Shown here one piece after another: positions 25,659 to 34,370 of a stretch of 64,000 nt of DNA. The notes under the pieces were generated by a model. It made no database searches, was not told the origin of the DNA, and saw nothing but the letters and a program-made list of their open reading frames with translations. This DNA is from Plantactinospora sp039889035. Lineage in GTDB: Bacteria > Actinomycetota > Actinomycetes > Mycobacteriales > Micromonosporaceae. The translations under genes were made by a program, and so were the position numbers. Each line of letters begins with the position of its first letter. Position 1 is the first letter of the stretch. The DNA lies in NCBI GenBank assembly GCA_039889035.1, contig JBDQQY010000002.1, positions 186,001 to 250,000 of the forward strand. Reading direction: 5' to 3'.

Positions 25659-25907
25659 TCAGCGGCGGCGGGGTACCCAGTAGAGGATCTGGCCCGCAAG
25701 CAACGCGGGGTGGACGTCGGGTAGTTCCCGCAGGGCACGGGCGAGCTGGGCGCCAAGGTACACCATCAGGCCGACCCGGTCGTTCCGGAAGGCGGTCACG
25801 AGCGCCAGCCGCGCCTGCTGGCACGGCCAGGGCACCCCACAGGCGCGACAGCGGTACGACGGGTGCGCCGGAACGTGCCGGCGCCAACGCTCATACGGCC
25901 CGATCAC
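25659..25907 (-). CDS. Small Cys-containing protein linked to XRE module
   Basis: An 82-residue protein starting at a GTG two bases after the stop codon of the gene upstream, so translation is probably coupled. It has a H-x3-C-x2-C-x4-C pattern (HPSYRCRACGVPWPC) at residues 13-27, suggestive of metal binding, then two hydrophobic helices. The longer open frame to 26234 is a shadow. I recognise similar small proteins near XRE/DUF397 modules in Micromonosporaceae but know no function. It ends 20 bases from the convergent lipoprotein gene. Confidence 0.6.
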   Translation of the reverse strand: MIGPYERWRRHVPAHPSYRCRACGVPWPCQQARLALVTAFRNDRVGLMVYLGAQLARALRELPDVHPALLAGQILYWVPRRR

Positions 25908-25909
25908 GC

Positions 25910-26194
25910 CTACCCCCGGCCAACCCGCTCGCCGTGCCGGGCGCGGTGTTCTCCGGCCCGGGTCAGGCTGCCCACCCGACCGTTGGACAGCCGGGGGTGC
26001 GACCCGGCCCGGGTGTCCCACAGGGGCCCGCGGTTGCGCATCCGATCCCGGGCCGGTGGGGGCGTTGGCTGGTAGGGCATCGGGACGAGTTCGACCGAGT
26101 CCGGGCAGCGCCAACGCCACCCGCATCGGCAGTACCGCCAGAGCCGGCGCCAGTCCCGGCGGTGGTACGGCTTGCGCCTGCGACCGAATCTCAT
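25910..26194 (-). CDS. Small Arg/Trp/Cys-rich protein linked to XRE module
   Basis: A 94-residue very basic protein. The N-terminus is RRRKPYHRRDWRRLWRYC, followed by C-R-C-G-W-R-W-R-C-P, giving a CxCx5C cluster, and a Pro/Arg-rich remainder. The ATG at 26194 has GGGAGG four bases upstream (26199-26204), good support for a real gene. It diverges from the XRE regulator across a short region containing a 20-bp dyad and is translationally coupled to the Cys-containing gene downstream. No family or function known to me. Confidence 0.6.
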   Translation of the reverse strand: MRFGRRRKPYHRRDWRRLWRYCRCGWRWRCPDSVELVPMPYQPTPPPARDRMRNRGPLWDTRAGSHPRLSNGRVGSLTRAGEHRARHGERVGRG

Positions 26195-26214
26195 GATGCC
26201 TCCCGTCGGTGTCA

Positions 26215-26234
26215 GTGGAATGCCTGAATTCCAC
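26215..26234. promoter_or_regulatory. 20-bp dyad between the XRE gene and two small genes
   Basis: GTGGAAT (26215-26221) and ATTCCAC (26228-26234) are perfect 7-bp inverted repeats with a six-base spacer. They lie 21 bases upstream of the small gene's start and about 86 bases upstream of the XRE start, a natural operator for the XRE protein. Confidence 0.6.
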
Positions 26235-26319
26235 CTTGGACTTCGACTGGCAATCGGCGGAAGATAAGCCCTTAGCAGCAAAGATGACGGACCCGATGGT
26301 GCGCCGGGAAGGGCGGGGA

Positions 26320-27114
26320 ATGTCGAATCACAATGGCGGACTCGGAAGAATGCTCAAATTCGCGCGTTCCAGATCAGGAATGACTCAGGATCAACTTGCC
26401 GAACGGCTGAATGTGTCGACCTCGCTCATCGCCAAGTTCGAGACCAATCGACTGATCCCCAAGCACGACACGGCGCGGGATCTCGATGCGGTGTTCGACT
26501 CCGGGGAGCTGTTCCAGGAGTCAGCCGCCGAGGCGCGGGCGTTCTCCGGCGACACCGTCTGGATCAGACCATGGCTGGAGTACGAGGAACACGCCACCAT
26601 GGTCCGAAGCTTCGAGCTGACGGTGGTCCCCGGGCTGCTCCAGACCGAGGAGTACGCCCGGGCCATCCTCCGGGACGCCGGCACCCGGGTGCCGGACCTG
26701 GACGGCACGGTGGCGAGCCGGATCGCCCGGGCCGCCGTGCTGCGCCGGGACGACCACCCGTGCCGGCTCTTCGCGGTGGTCGACGAGGCGGTGTTGCGCC
26801 GGCCGGTGGGCGGCCCGAAGGTGATGGCCGAGCAGTTGCACGCGATCGTGCAGGCGTGCGCCCTGCCGAACGTCAGCGTCGCCGTGGTGCCGGCGTCGGC
26901 GGGCGCTTACCCCGGGCTCAACGGGCCGCTGGCGCTCGCCACCGTCGACGGTCGCACCGTCGCGTTCCTGGACGATCCGCTGGGCGGTCGGGTGGTCGAG
27001 GACCCGGACCAGGTGGCCGCGCTCGACGAGGTCTGGGAGGCCATCCGCGAGTACGCTCTGCCTGGACGACCATCCCTCGAACTGATCATGGAAGCAGCGG
27101 AATCATGGAGCTGA
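26320..27114 (+). CDS. XRE family regulator with DUF5753 domain
   Basis: A ~264-residue regulator. The N-terminal HTH is LGRMLKFARSRSGMTQDQLAERLNVSTSLIAKFETNRLIPK; the C-terminal ~180 residues are the DUF5753 domain (ELTVVPGLLQTEEYARAIL, RLFAVVDEAVLRRPVGG, VSVAVVPASAGAYPGL). Actinomycete proteins of this type pair with a DUF397 protein, as in the BldB/WhiJ families of development regulators. ATG 26320 is favoured by GGGAAGGGCGGGGA just upstream; ATG 26284 is an alternative. The DUF397 gene overlaps its 3' end. Confidence 0.9.
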   Translation: MSNHNGGLGRMLKFARSRSGMTQDQLAERLNVSTSLIAKFETNRLIPKHDTARDLDAVFDSGELFQESAAEARAFSGDTVWIRPWLEYEEHATMVRSFELTVVPGLLQTEEYARAILRDAGTRVPDLDGTVASRIARAAVLRRDDHPCRLFAVVDEAVLRRPVGGPKVMAEQLHAIVQACALPNVSVAVVPASAGAYPGLNGPLALATVDGRTVAFLDDPLGGRVVEDPDQVAALDEVWEAIREYALPGRPSLELIMEAAESWS

Positions 27115-27299
27115 CCGACGGGCCGCGCTGGCGGAAGTCGTCCCGCAGCAACGGGCAGGGCGGCAACTGCGTAGAGGTGGCCGACAACCTTCCCGGCCGG
27201 GTACTGGTCCGGGACAGCAAGGACCGGCAGGGGCCGGCGCTGACGTTCGGGCCGATCGCATGGCGCACGTTCGTCGGCGAGGTGGCCCGGCGACCGTAG
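27105..27299 (+). CDS. DUF397 domain protein (partner of the XRE regulator)
   Basis: A 64-residue protein with the DUF397 pattern WRKSSRSNGQGGNCVEVADNLPGRVLVRDSKDRQGPALTFGPIAWRTFV. Such proteins accompany XRE/DUF5753 regulators and can act as their antagonists or antitoxin-like partners. The ATG lies inside the end of the XRE gene, overlapping by 10 bases, so the two are translationally coupled. It is followed by a very strong terminator. Confidence 0.9.
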   Translation: MELTDGPRWRKSSRSNGQGGNCVEVADNLPGRVLVRDSKDRQGPALTFGPIAWRTFVGEVARRP

Positions 27300-27311
27300 T
27301 AACCCAGACGT

Positions 27312-27350
27312 CGAACGGGGTCCGTCCCAGGCTGGGACGGACCCCGTTCG
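27312..27350. terminator. Very strong bidirectional terminator
   Basis: The arms 27312-27328 and 27334-27350 are perfectly complementary over 17 bp (outer sequence CGAACGGGGTCCG / CGGACCCCGTTCG) around a five-base loop. It sits between the convergent DUF397 and subtilase genes. Confidence 0.9.
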
Positions 27351-27369
27351 GTTCGGTGGAGCGTGGAAC

Positions 27370-30300
27370 TCAGTTCACCGCGTCGACCTTCACCAGGGCG
27401 TTGCCGATCACGGCGCCGTCCACGGTGACGACCTGCATCTGGCCGGAGAGCTGCCGGCCGGCGGCCGGAACCGTCAGCGCGGTCACCGAACCGGTGATGG
27501 TCGTCGTGTCCTGGTACGCCAGCGACTCGTAGTTCGCCGGCACCGACAGGGTGCCGAGGGCGGGCGAGAAGAACACGTCCCGGTAGTCGAGCTGGGTGGT
27601 GCCGGCCGGAACCGAGTACCCGTCGACCTCGATCTCGTAGGTCCCGGCGGCCGGGTTGGCCAGCGAGACGGACTCCTCCGAGTCACCGTCGGCGTCGAAC
27701 GCCACCCGTACGCCGTCCTTGTAGACGTAGAGGTCGAGGTCGGCACCGGGGTCACTGGTGTTGCCGATCGCCACGTCGAGCCGGCTGGCCCCGGCCGGGA
27801 CCGCCACCTCGTAGGTCAGCACCTCGTGGTGCCCGATGCTCGGCCGCGCCTCCACGGTGCTGCCGAGCGGCCCGCCCGAGCCGGTCACGACGACCGGACC
27901 GAACTGGTTGGTCAGCTCCCAGTCGACCGGGGTGGGCTCCCCGGCCTCCACGCTGAGCAGCTCGGTCTCGTCCGGGGTGACCTCGACGCCCTGCACCCGG
28001 GCCTGGATCTGGTACGGGTTGCCGAGCAGCGGCGACGTACGCCGGGACTCGACCTCGATCTCCCAGACGCCCGGGATCGGGTTGTCGTACGACCGCTCGT
28101 CGGGCTTGCAGGCGGCCACGTCGGAGAAGTTGGTGAAGCAGGCGGTGCTCACGGTGCTGTCCACCGGGATGCCCCACGGGTTGATCGCGATGAACCGGGT
28201 CTGCGAGCCGGGGGCGATGCCGGTCAGGTTGACCTGCAACGATCCGGCACCCTCCGGCACCGTGACGAAGTACGTCCTGAACAGGTTGCGGTCCACGTTG
28301 CCGCCGGCCGAGAAGGAGAAGTTCTTCTTCTTCGGCACCTCGGCGACCGTCACGACGTTCATGAACTCGAAGTCCACCGCCGGGGTCGCCGGGTCGTCGA
28401 CCTCGACGATCGCGCTGTGCGCCCCGACGCCTGCCTTCGCCTCGACGCTGAACGTCACCGTCTTGCCCAGCGGCAGGTCCAGGTGCTCCGGCAGGTTGCT
28501 GAACACGTTGCCGGTGTCGCCGACCAGCCGCAGGTCGTGCCGGACGGTCCCCTTCGGCCCGCTGTTCCGGGTCACCTTCACCTTGTAGGTCTTCGCCGCG
28601 TTCGGCTTCTGCCCGCCGGCGCCGACGGCGCACCGGTTGTAGATGCCGGTGCCCCGGTACGGCGTGGCCAGCAGGCCCGCCAGCGGCGTGCAGACCGGGG
28701 CGTCGACCGTGTAGCCCCGGGTCTCCAGCGCGGCACCGGCCAGCAGTTGCCAGGCGGCCGGTACGTTGAGCTGCCCGTTGCCCTGGCCGTGCGCCGGAAC
28801 CCCGTCGATCCAGGACGCCGACGAGTAGATTGCCCGGCGCAGTGCGGCGGTGGTGACCAGCTTGCGGTTCGCCTTGGCGGCCGAGAGCAGCAGCGCGATG
28901 CCGCCGGTCACCTGCGGGGCGGACATCGACGTACCGTTGATCATCTGGTAGCCCGGCGGCAGCGGGTAGCCCGCCTCCGCCACCGGGTTGCCCGGCAGCC
29001 AGAGCGGGGTGGTGGAGATCGCCGACCCCGGTGCGGTGATGTTCGGCTTGAACCCGCCGTCCTCACGCGGCCCGCGCGAGGAGAAGTAGAGGAGCTGGTA
29101 CGGCGTGCGGGTCTCCGAGCCGTAGTTGGCCAGGTAGGTCTCCTGGCTGATCCCGGCGGCGACGCTGACGATGTTGCTGACGGTGGACGGGTCGCCGATG
29201 GTGTTGATGCCGGGGCCGTCGTTGCCGGCCGAGAAGACGAGCTGCACACCGAGTTCGTTGACGATCCGGTTGTAGAGTTCCGCGCGCAGGTCGCTGCCGT
29301 CGTTCATCGACCCGAGGCCGCCGATCGAGATGTTGACCACGTCCACGTCACGGTTGACCACCAACTCGACCATGCCGTCGGTGAGCGCGGCGAAGGTGCA
29401 GCCGCCGCCCCAGGTGCAGGCGCGGGCGGAGACCAGCTTGGCGCCGGGTGCCCCACCGTCCAGGTTGGCGTTGCCGAACATGTCGTTCGCGGCGGTGATG
29501 CCGGCGACGTGCGAGCCGTGCGCGTCCTCGACCACCCCGATGTTGACGAAGTCGTACGCGCCCGGCAGGCCGGCCGGGGTGGTGTCCACGTCCTCGCGGA
29601 ACTCGACCACGAACGGGGTCTGGTCGCGTACCGGGGTGTCCGGCTTGTCGGTGCCGAAGTGGCCCACGTCGTAGCGCTCGGCGTACGGGCGCATCACCGG
29701 GTCGTCGGTGAAGTCCCGGTTGCCGTTGGCGTCGACCCGGATGTCGTGGCTCGCCGGGTCGTAGAGGATGCCGAAGAGGTCAGCGGTGTCGCCGTCCCGG
29801 TTGATGTCACCGGCCGGGGCGCTCCCGGCGGTGATGGACTCGGCGAACCGGTTGATCCGGTACGTCCCGGCCGGCGCCGTCCAGGTGGCCCCCGCGTAGC
29901 TGAAGCTCGGGCCGGTCACCTGGTCGCGCATGATCCGCCAGGTGCCGTCCCCGTCGAAAATGGGGTCGGTGGCGGTGAACCAGTCGACGATCTTGCGCTC
30001 GCCGGTCGAGGTGGTCTGCAACGACGGGTGGTCCAGGTCGACCCCGGTGTCCATGATGCCGATCGTCACGCCCCGGCCGTCCCAACTCGGATGCGCGGCC
30101 GTGAAGTCCACCGCCCCGATCTCGTGGGTCGGCATGTACGGGTTCCGGGCCGGCGTGTCGGCGCCGGGACCGGTCACCGCCGCCTTGGCCCGCGCCTGCG
30201 CCCGGGCCGGCGTGGGGGTCGGCTCGGGCTTCGGCAGCTTGACCTTGTCGTCCAGGTCCACGGCCGTGACGCCGGGCAGCGCCGCAGCGGCCGGCACGGC

Positions 30301-30648
30301 CGAGGTGGGTACGCTGGCGCGGACGTAGCCGACCTGGTCGGCCCGCTTGGCGATGATGCCGCCGAGCTTGCGCAGCCCGGCGACGACGGTGGCCGACCGG
30401 CCCTTGTCGGCCGCGATGAGCAGCGTCACCCGGGGTTCCTTGCGGGACTTCGCCTCGGCGAGCAGTTCCAGGTCGCGCGGGCCCAGGGTGTCGGTGGGGC
30501 CGGCTTTCAGGGTTTCGGGGGCGGCGGTCGGATCGGCGCTCGCCGGGGTGGCACCGGTGGCCAGGGTCAGGCCGCTCAGGACCACGACCGAGGCGAGTAC
30601 CCCGGCGGAGGTCCGTCGGCGCCAGGCACGGGATCTACTCACGTTCAT
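27370..30648 (-). CDS. Secreted S8 family serine peptidase (subtilase) with C-terminal PPC-like domains
   Basis: A 1092-residue secreted protease. A Sec signal peptide (residues 1-38, ending ATPASA-DP) and an inhibitor-like propeptide precede the catalytic domain. The triad is Asp200 (IGIMDTGVD), His377 (DAHGSHVAG) and Ser574 (NGTSMSAPQ), with the oxyanion Asn475 in SAGNDGPG. A ~100-residue insertion between Asp200 and His377 contains calcium-type DINRDGDTADLFG and DANGNRDFTDD motifs. The ~400-residue C-terminal part holds beta-rich repeats including a pre-peptidase C-terminal-like domain (SDPGADLDLYVYKDGVRVAFD). The ATG at 30648 has GAAGGA upstream. It is probably an extracellular, calcium-stabilised nutritional or processing protease. 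Confidence 0.93.
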   Translation of the reverse strand: MNVSRSRAWRRRTSAGVLASVVVLSGLTLATGATPASADPTAAPETLKAGPTDTLGPRDLELLAEAKSRKEPRVTLLIAADKGRSATVVAGLRKLGGIIAKRADQVGYVRASVPTSAVPAAAALPGVTAVDLDDKVKLPKPEPTPTPARAQARAKAAVTGPGADTPARNPYMPTHEIGAVDFTAAHPSWDGRGVTIGIMDTGVDLDHPSLQTTSTGERKIVDWFTATDPIFDGDGTWRIMRDQVTGPSFSYAGATWTAPAGTYRINRFAESITAGSAPAGDINRDGDTADLFGILYDPASHDIRVDANGNRDFTDDPVMRPYAERYDVGHFGTDKPDTPVRDQTPFVVEFREDVDTTPAGLPGAYDFVNIGVVEDAHGSHVAGITAANDMFGNANLDGGAPGAKLVSARACTWGGGCTFAALTDGMVELVVNRDVDVVNISIGGLGSMNDGSDLRAELYNRIVNELGVQLVFSAGNDGPGINTIGDPSTVSNIVSVAAGISQETYLANYGSETRTPYQLLYFSSRGPREDGGFKPNITAPGSAISTTPLWLPGNPVAEAGYPLPPGYQMINGTSMSAPQVTGGIALLLSAAKANRKLVTTAALRRAIYSSASWIDGVPAHGQGNGQLNVPAAWQLLAGAALETRGYTVDAPVCTPLAGLLATPYRGTGIYNRCAVGAGGQKPNAAKTYKVKVTRNSGPKGTVRHDLRLVGDTGNVFSNLPEHLDLPLGKTVTFSVEAKAGVGAHSAIVEVDDPATPAVDFEFMNVVTVAEVPKKKNFSFSAGGNVDRNLFRTYFVTVPEGAGSLQVNLTGIAPGSQTRFIAINPWGIPVDSTVSTACFTNFSDVAACKPDERSYDNPIPGVWEIEVESRRTSPLLGNPYQIQARVQGVEVTPDETELLSVEAGEPTPVDWELTNQFGPVVVTGSGGPLGSTVEARPSIGHHEVLTYEVAVPAGASRLDVAIGNTSDPGADLDLYVYKDGVRVAFDADGDSEESVSLANPAAGTYEIEVDGYSVPAGTTQLDYRDVFFSPALGTLSVPANYESLAYQDTTTITGSVTALTVPAAGRQLSGQMQVVTVDGAVIGNALVKVDAVN

Positions 30649-30834
30649 GTCCTTCGGGAGAACAGGCCCTACAGCGCAGGGCACACGTGACCGGAATCCT
30701 CGGTCGCCGTCCGTATGCCTGTCACTATCGCGCTCCGCGTTGTGACCACCCCGTGATCTGAGTGGACCGATCGGCGCGGTAGCTGGGCGGATCGGCGTCG
30801 ATGACCGGCTGAACGCCGGTTCCGATTCGGACGG

Positions 30835-32028
30835 TCAGAGCTGCGTCGACCGGGGAATCTCCAGTTGCCGCGCGGTCGGCGGGTCGACCAACTCGGGCGC
30901 CTGCGGCTGGCGTGGCGCGGTCTCCACCTGCGGCGGCGCCGGCAGGTCGTCGCCGGCCACGCCCAGCTCGGCGAGCTTGCGCGCGCTGACCAGTACCCGG
31001 GCCTCCAGCGAACCCACCGCCCTGTTGTACGCGGTCACCGCCCCGCCGAGCGCCCCGCCCAGCTTGGAGACGTGCTCGCCGAGGGTGCCGAGCCGGCCGT
31101 ACAGCTCGCGGGCCAGCGCGTGCACCGCGACCGCGTTGCGGGCCAGCGCCTCCTGCCGCCACGAGTAGGCGACGGTACGCAGCAGCGCCACCAGGGTCGC
31201 CGGGGTGGCCAGCACCACGTTGCGGGCGAACGCGTGCTCCAGCAGCGTCGGGTCGCGTTGCAGCGCCACGTCGAGGAACGGGTCCGCCGGCACGAAGAGC
31301 ACCACGAACTCCGGGGACTGGTCGAAGGCGGCCCAGTAGGACTTGGCGGCCAGCGCGTCGACGTGTGCCCGCAGGTGTCGGGCGTGCGCGTCCAGGTGCC
31401 GGTCCCGGCCCTGCTCGTCCCGGGCCTCCATGGCGGTCAGGTACGCGTCGAACGGTGCCTTCGCGTCCACCACCACCGAGCGGCCGCCGTGCAGCCGGAC
31501 CACCAGGTCGGGGCGGACCACCTGGTGCTCGGTCGCCGAGGTCACCTGCTCGGCGAAGTCGCAGTGCTCCAGCATGCCGGCCGCCTCCACCACCCGGCGG
31601 AGCTGGTGTTCGCCCCAGCGGCCGCGCACCTGCGGGGCGCGCAGCGCGGCGACGAGCTGTTTGGTCTCGGTGCGCAGCTCGCCGGAGACCGCCGTCATCG
31701 CCCGGACCTGCTCGCGCAGCTCGGCGTACGCGTCGACCCGGTCGTGCTCCAGCTCGGCGACCCGCTGCTCGTAGCGGCGCAGCGTCTCGTGCAGCGGCGC
31801 CACCGCCCGGGCCACCGCCTCCTGGGACTGGGCGGTCGCCTCGTAGGAGAGCGCCCGCATCGACTGTTCCAACCGGCCCTCGCCCTCCCGGGTGGCCCGC
31901 AGGGTCGCGTCCAGCCGGGCGATCTCGGCGGTCGACCGTGCGGTCGCGGCCAGCCAGCCGATCGCCCCGCCCGCGACGAGGCAGACGATCACCACGGCCA
32001 CGGTCGAGAGCTCCACCTCACAGAGCAT
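30835..32028 (-). CDS. rmuC: DNA recombination protein RmuC
   Basis: A 397-residue RmuC. An N-terminal membrane helix (LSTVAVVIVCLVAGGAIGWLAA) leads into a coiled coil (about residues 30-130) and the RmuC nuclease-like domain with VRGRWGEHQLRRVVEAAGM, RPDLVVRLHGGRSVVVDAKAPFDAYL and FVVLFVPADPFLDVAL. The protein limits rearrangements during replication. The ATG at 32028 gives the normal N-terminus; the frame is open to 32253 on Arg/Ser-rich sequence antisense to the next gene. It diverges from the 32084 gene across only 55 bases. Confidence 0.92.
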   Translation of the reverse strand: MLCEVELSTVAVVIVCLVAGGAIGWLAATARSTAEIARLDATLRATREGEGRLEQSMRALSYEATAQSQEAVARAVAPLHETLRRYEQRVAELEHDRVDAYAELREQVRAMTAVSGELRTETKQLVAALRAPQVRGRWGEHQLRRVVEAAGMLEHCDFAEQVTSATEHQVVRPDLVVRLHGGRSVVVDAKAPFDAYLTAMEARDEQGRDRHLDAHARHLRAHVDALAAKSYWAAFDQSPEFVVLFVPADPFLDVALQRDPTLLEHAFARNVVLATPATLVALLRTVAYSWRQEALARNAVAVHALARELYGRLGTLGEHVSKLGGALGGAVTAYNRAVGSLEARVLVSARKLAELGVAGDDLPAPPQVETAPRQPQAPELVDPPTARQLEIPRSTQL

Positions 32029-32083
32029 GCCAGGCGCCCGCTCGACCTGCGTGGTTACTCGCCGGGGTGGGTACCGTGGAGTA

Positions 32084-32860
32084 ATGGGCGAGGTGATCTG
32101 GTTCCTCCTGCTGGTGGTGCTGCTCGGCGGCGGGGTGCTCTGGTGGCGTCGCGAGCGCGCCGCCCGGCGGGCCCGGGAACTCGCCGACGCGCGGGCCGAG
32201 GCCGGTCGCTGGTACGAGCGGCTGGGCGGGCAGTTGATGAACCTGCACGGCACCGAACCGGCGGTCCGGCAGGCGCTGGCCGACGCCGGGGAGCGCTACA
32301 ACGCCGCCGGTGCCCAGCTCGAACAGGCGCGCAGCGCCCGGCAGTACGAGCTGGCCCGGGAGACCGCCCTGGAGGGGCTGGCGTACGTCCGGGCGGCCCG
32401 GGTGGCGCTCGGCCTCGATCCGGGGCCGGAGCTGCCGCCGCTGGCCGCCGCCCGGGGCGTCGGTGCGGTCACCGTGCCCAGGGAGGTGCAGGTCCAGGGC
32501 GAGACGTTCCGGGCCGGGCCGGACCCGGGGGCGGGGACGCCCTACTACTACCCGGGTGGGCGGATGCAGGGCCGGCCGGTGCCGGCCGGCTGGTATTCGA
32601 CGCCGTGGTGGAAGACCGGACTGGCGGCCGGTGCCGGGGTGCTGGGCGGCATGCTGATCGCCGACGCACTCTTCTCGCCCGCCTTCGCCGACCCCGGGTA
32701 CGGCTACGACGCCGGCTACCAGGAGGGCTTCGCGGATGGCGCGGACTACGGCGACGCGGGCGCGGCGGGGGATCCCGGTGCCGGAGACTTCGGTGGGGGC
32801 GGGTTCGGCGGCGGGGATTTCGGTGGGGGCGACTTCGGTGGCGGCGGTGGAGATTTCTAG
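32084..32860 (+). CDS. Membrane protein with Gly/Asp/Phe repeat tail
   Basis: A 258-residue protein. An N-terminal helix (VIWFLLLVVLLGGGVLWW) is followed by a helical cytoplasmic part (ADARAEAGRWYERLGGQLMNLHG...YELARETALEGLAYVRAARVALGLDPGPELPPL), a second hydrophobic segment (LAAGAGVLGGMLIADALF) and a Gly-rich tail with repeated GGGDFGGGDFGG units to the last residue. The family is common in actinomycetes but has no assigned function; the tail resembles those of low-complexity interaction regions. It follows rmuC divergently. Confidence 0.75.
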   Translation: MGEVIWFLLLVVLLGGGVLWWRRERAARRARELADARAEAGRWYERLGGQLMNLHGTEPAVRQALADAGERYNAAGAQLEQARSARQYELARETALEGLAYVRAARVALGLDPGPELPPLAAARGVGAVTVPREVQVQGETFRAGPDPGAGTPYYYPGGRMQGRPVPAGWYSTPWWKTGLAAGAGVLGGMLIADALFSPAFADPGYGYDAGYQEGFADGADYGDAGAAGDPGAGDFGGGGFGGGDFGGGDFGGGGGDF

Positions 32861-32945
32861 CGGTACGTCCCGAATATCCCGGTCACCGGTCCGGCCTTCG
32901 GGCTAGCCGTCCGGTGGATGGTAGGGCTGACGGGATGGTCCTCGC

Positions 32946-33626
32946 GTGGGTCAGCCGGCAGAGTCGTCAACTGTGAGCGTTGAGGCGGAGACCGTGGGGA
33001 GGCGCCGGCCGGTGATTGCCGGACGCTGGCTGACCAGCCTGGCCGTGGCGGGACTCGGGGTCGTGGTGGTGACCGTGACCGCACAGTCGATCGACCGGTT
33101 CCACTGGTGGGCCGGCTTCGTGCTGGTACCCGGAGCCCTGATCGCGGCGTCCGGCGGGCCGCTACTGGCCCGTGGCGGCGGCCGCGCGTTCGTCGGATAC
33201 CTGCTGGCCTGCGTCGGCGGGCTGGTCTTCGCGGTCGGCGCGATGCTGATGCTCGGGGTGATGGGGCGCGGCTGGCCGTTCATGATCACTTTGCCGGCGC
33301 TGGCCGTCGCCGGCACCTATTTCTGGCGGTCGCCGGATCCGTTGCCCCAGGCGTTCCACCGCACCGTCGCGATGCTGGCGCTGAACACCGCCGCGCTCGG
33401 AGTGACGTTCCTGCTGCTGGTCAACGACGCGCTGGACTTCGGCTCGACCGGCTGGTGGGGCGTCTTCATGATGGTCGGCGGCGTGATCATCCTGGCCAAC
33501 GGGCTGGAACTGCTCCGGCACCGGATCCAGTACCGGGCCCAGGCCGTCACCCTGGCCGTCGGCCCGGCGGTGATCGCCTTCCTGCTCGGCCTGCGCTTCC
33601 TGCGCGACTGGCCGTTCCACTTCTGA
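32946..33626 (+). CDS. Hypothetical multi-pass membrane protein
   Basis: A ~226-residue protein with six hydrophobic segments (LTSLAVAGLGVVVVTVTA, WAGFVLVPGALIAAS, FVGYLLACVGGLVFAVGAMLMLGV, FMITLPALAVAGTYF, FMMVGGVIILANGLELL, AVTLAVGPAVIAFLLGL). No family recognised. The start may be GTG 32946 or GTG 32973; neither has a strong ribosome-binding site. It converges on the NarL-type response-regulator gene. Confidence 0.65.
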   Translation: MGQPAESSTVSVEAETVGRRRPVIAGRWLTSLAVAGLGVVVVTVTAQSIDRFHWWAGFVLVPGALIAASGGPLLARGGGRAFVGYLLACVGGLVFAVGAMLMLGVMGRGWPFMITLPALAVAGTYFWRSPDPLPQAFHRTVAMLALNTAALGVTFLLLVNDALDFGSTGWWGVFMMVGGVIILANGLELLRHRIQYRAQAVTLAVGPAVIAFLLGLRFLRDWPFHF

Positions 33627-33653
33627 GCCGGTCGCCGTCCTCCGGCGGTCGGG

Positions 33654-34331
33654 TCAGCGATCGTCACCCGGGCGTACGATGCCCGCCTCGTAGGCGAAGA
33701 CCACCACCTGGACCCGGTCCCGCAGGCCGAGCTTGCCGAGGATCCGCCCGACATGGGTCTTCACGGTCGCCTCGGAGACGGTGAGCAGCCCGGCGATCTC
33801 GGCGTTGGACCGGCCCCGGGCCACCTCCACCAGCACCTCCCGTTCCCGGTCGGTCAGTCGGTGCAGCCGCTCGTCGACCGGGGACCGCCCGGTGGACGGG
33901 TCCGGCAGGTGCGAGGCGAAGGCGTCGATCAGCCGCCGGGTCACGCTCGGCGCCACCACCGCGTCGCCGGCCGCCACCGCCCGGATCCCGGTGAGCAGGT
34001 CGGGCGGGGGTACGTCCTTGAGCAGGAAGCCGCTCGCCCCGGCCCGCAGCGCGGCGAAGACGTACTCGTCGAGGTTGAACGTGGTGAGCACGAGGATCCG
34101 GGCCGAAGCGCCGGACTCGACGATCTGCCGGGTCGCCTCGATGCCGTCCAGCACCGGCATCCGGACGTCCATCAGCACCACGTCCGGGCGGAGCGTACGG
34201 GTCATCGAGACGCCCTGCGCACCGTCGCCGGCCTCGCCGACCACCGCCAGGTCGGGCTGGCTCTCCAGCACCATTCGGAAGCCCAGCCGGAGCAGCGGCT
34301 GGTCGTCGACGAGCAGCACCCGGATGGTCAC
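33654..34331 (-). CDS. NarL/LuxR-type response regulator
   Basis: A 225-residue response regulator. The receiver domain has the acidic pair DD at residues 9-10, the phospho-acceptor Asp in VVLMDVRMPVLDG (about residue 54), and the conserved Thr and Lys (LVLTTF, FLLKD). The C-terminal LuxR HTH reads LTDREREVLVEVARGRSNAEIAGLLTVSEATVKTHVGRILGKLGLRDR. It starts 39 bases after the sensor kinase gene and is the last of a four-gene operon with an ABC transporter, which it probably regulates. Confidence 0.95.
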   Translation of the reverse strand: MTIRVLLVDDQPLLRLGFRMVLESQPDLAVVGEAGDGAQGVSMTRTLRPDVVLMDVRMPVLDGIEATRQIVESGASARILVLTTFNLDEYVFAALRAGASGFLLKDVPPPDLLTGIRAVAAGDAVVAPSVTRRLIDAFASHLPDPSTGRSPVDERLHRLTDREREVLVEVARGRSNAEIAGLLTVSEATVKTHVGRILGKLGLRDRVQVVVFAYEAGIVRPGDDR

Positions 34332-34370
34332 GCCGCCTCCCCGCCCCGCCCGGTCACCTCGGCCGCCCGG

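Noticed and set aside
27826..30690. A 954-residue plus-strand open frame
   Set aside because: It is the exact antisense of the S8 protease gene, and its product is Val/Arg/His-rich without domain motifs.
30804..30820. Short inverted repeat ACCGGC/GCCGGT after rmuC
   Set aside because: Only six base pairs in GC-rich DNA, not distinguishable from chance as a terminator.
32770..32860. Tandem GGGDF-coding repeats as a possible CRISPR or minisatellite
   Set aside because: They lie inside a real coding region and encode the Gly/Asp/Phe tail; there are no spacers.
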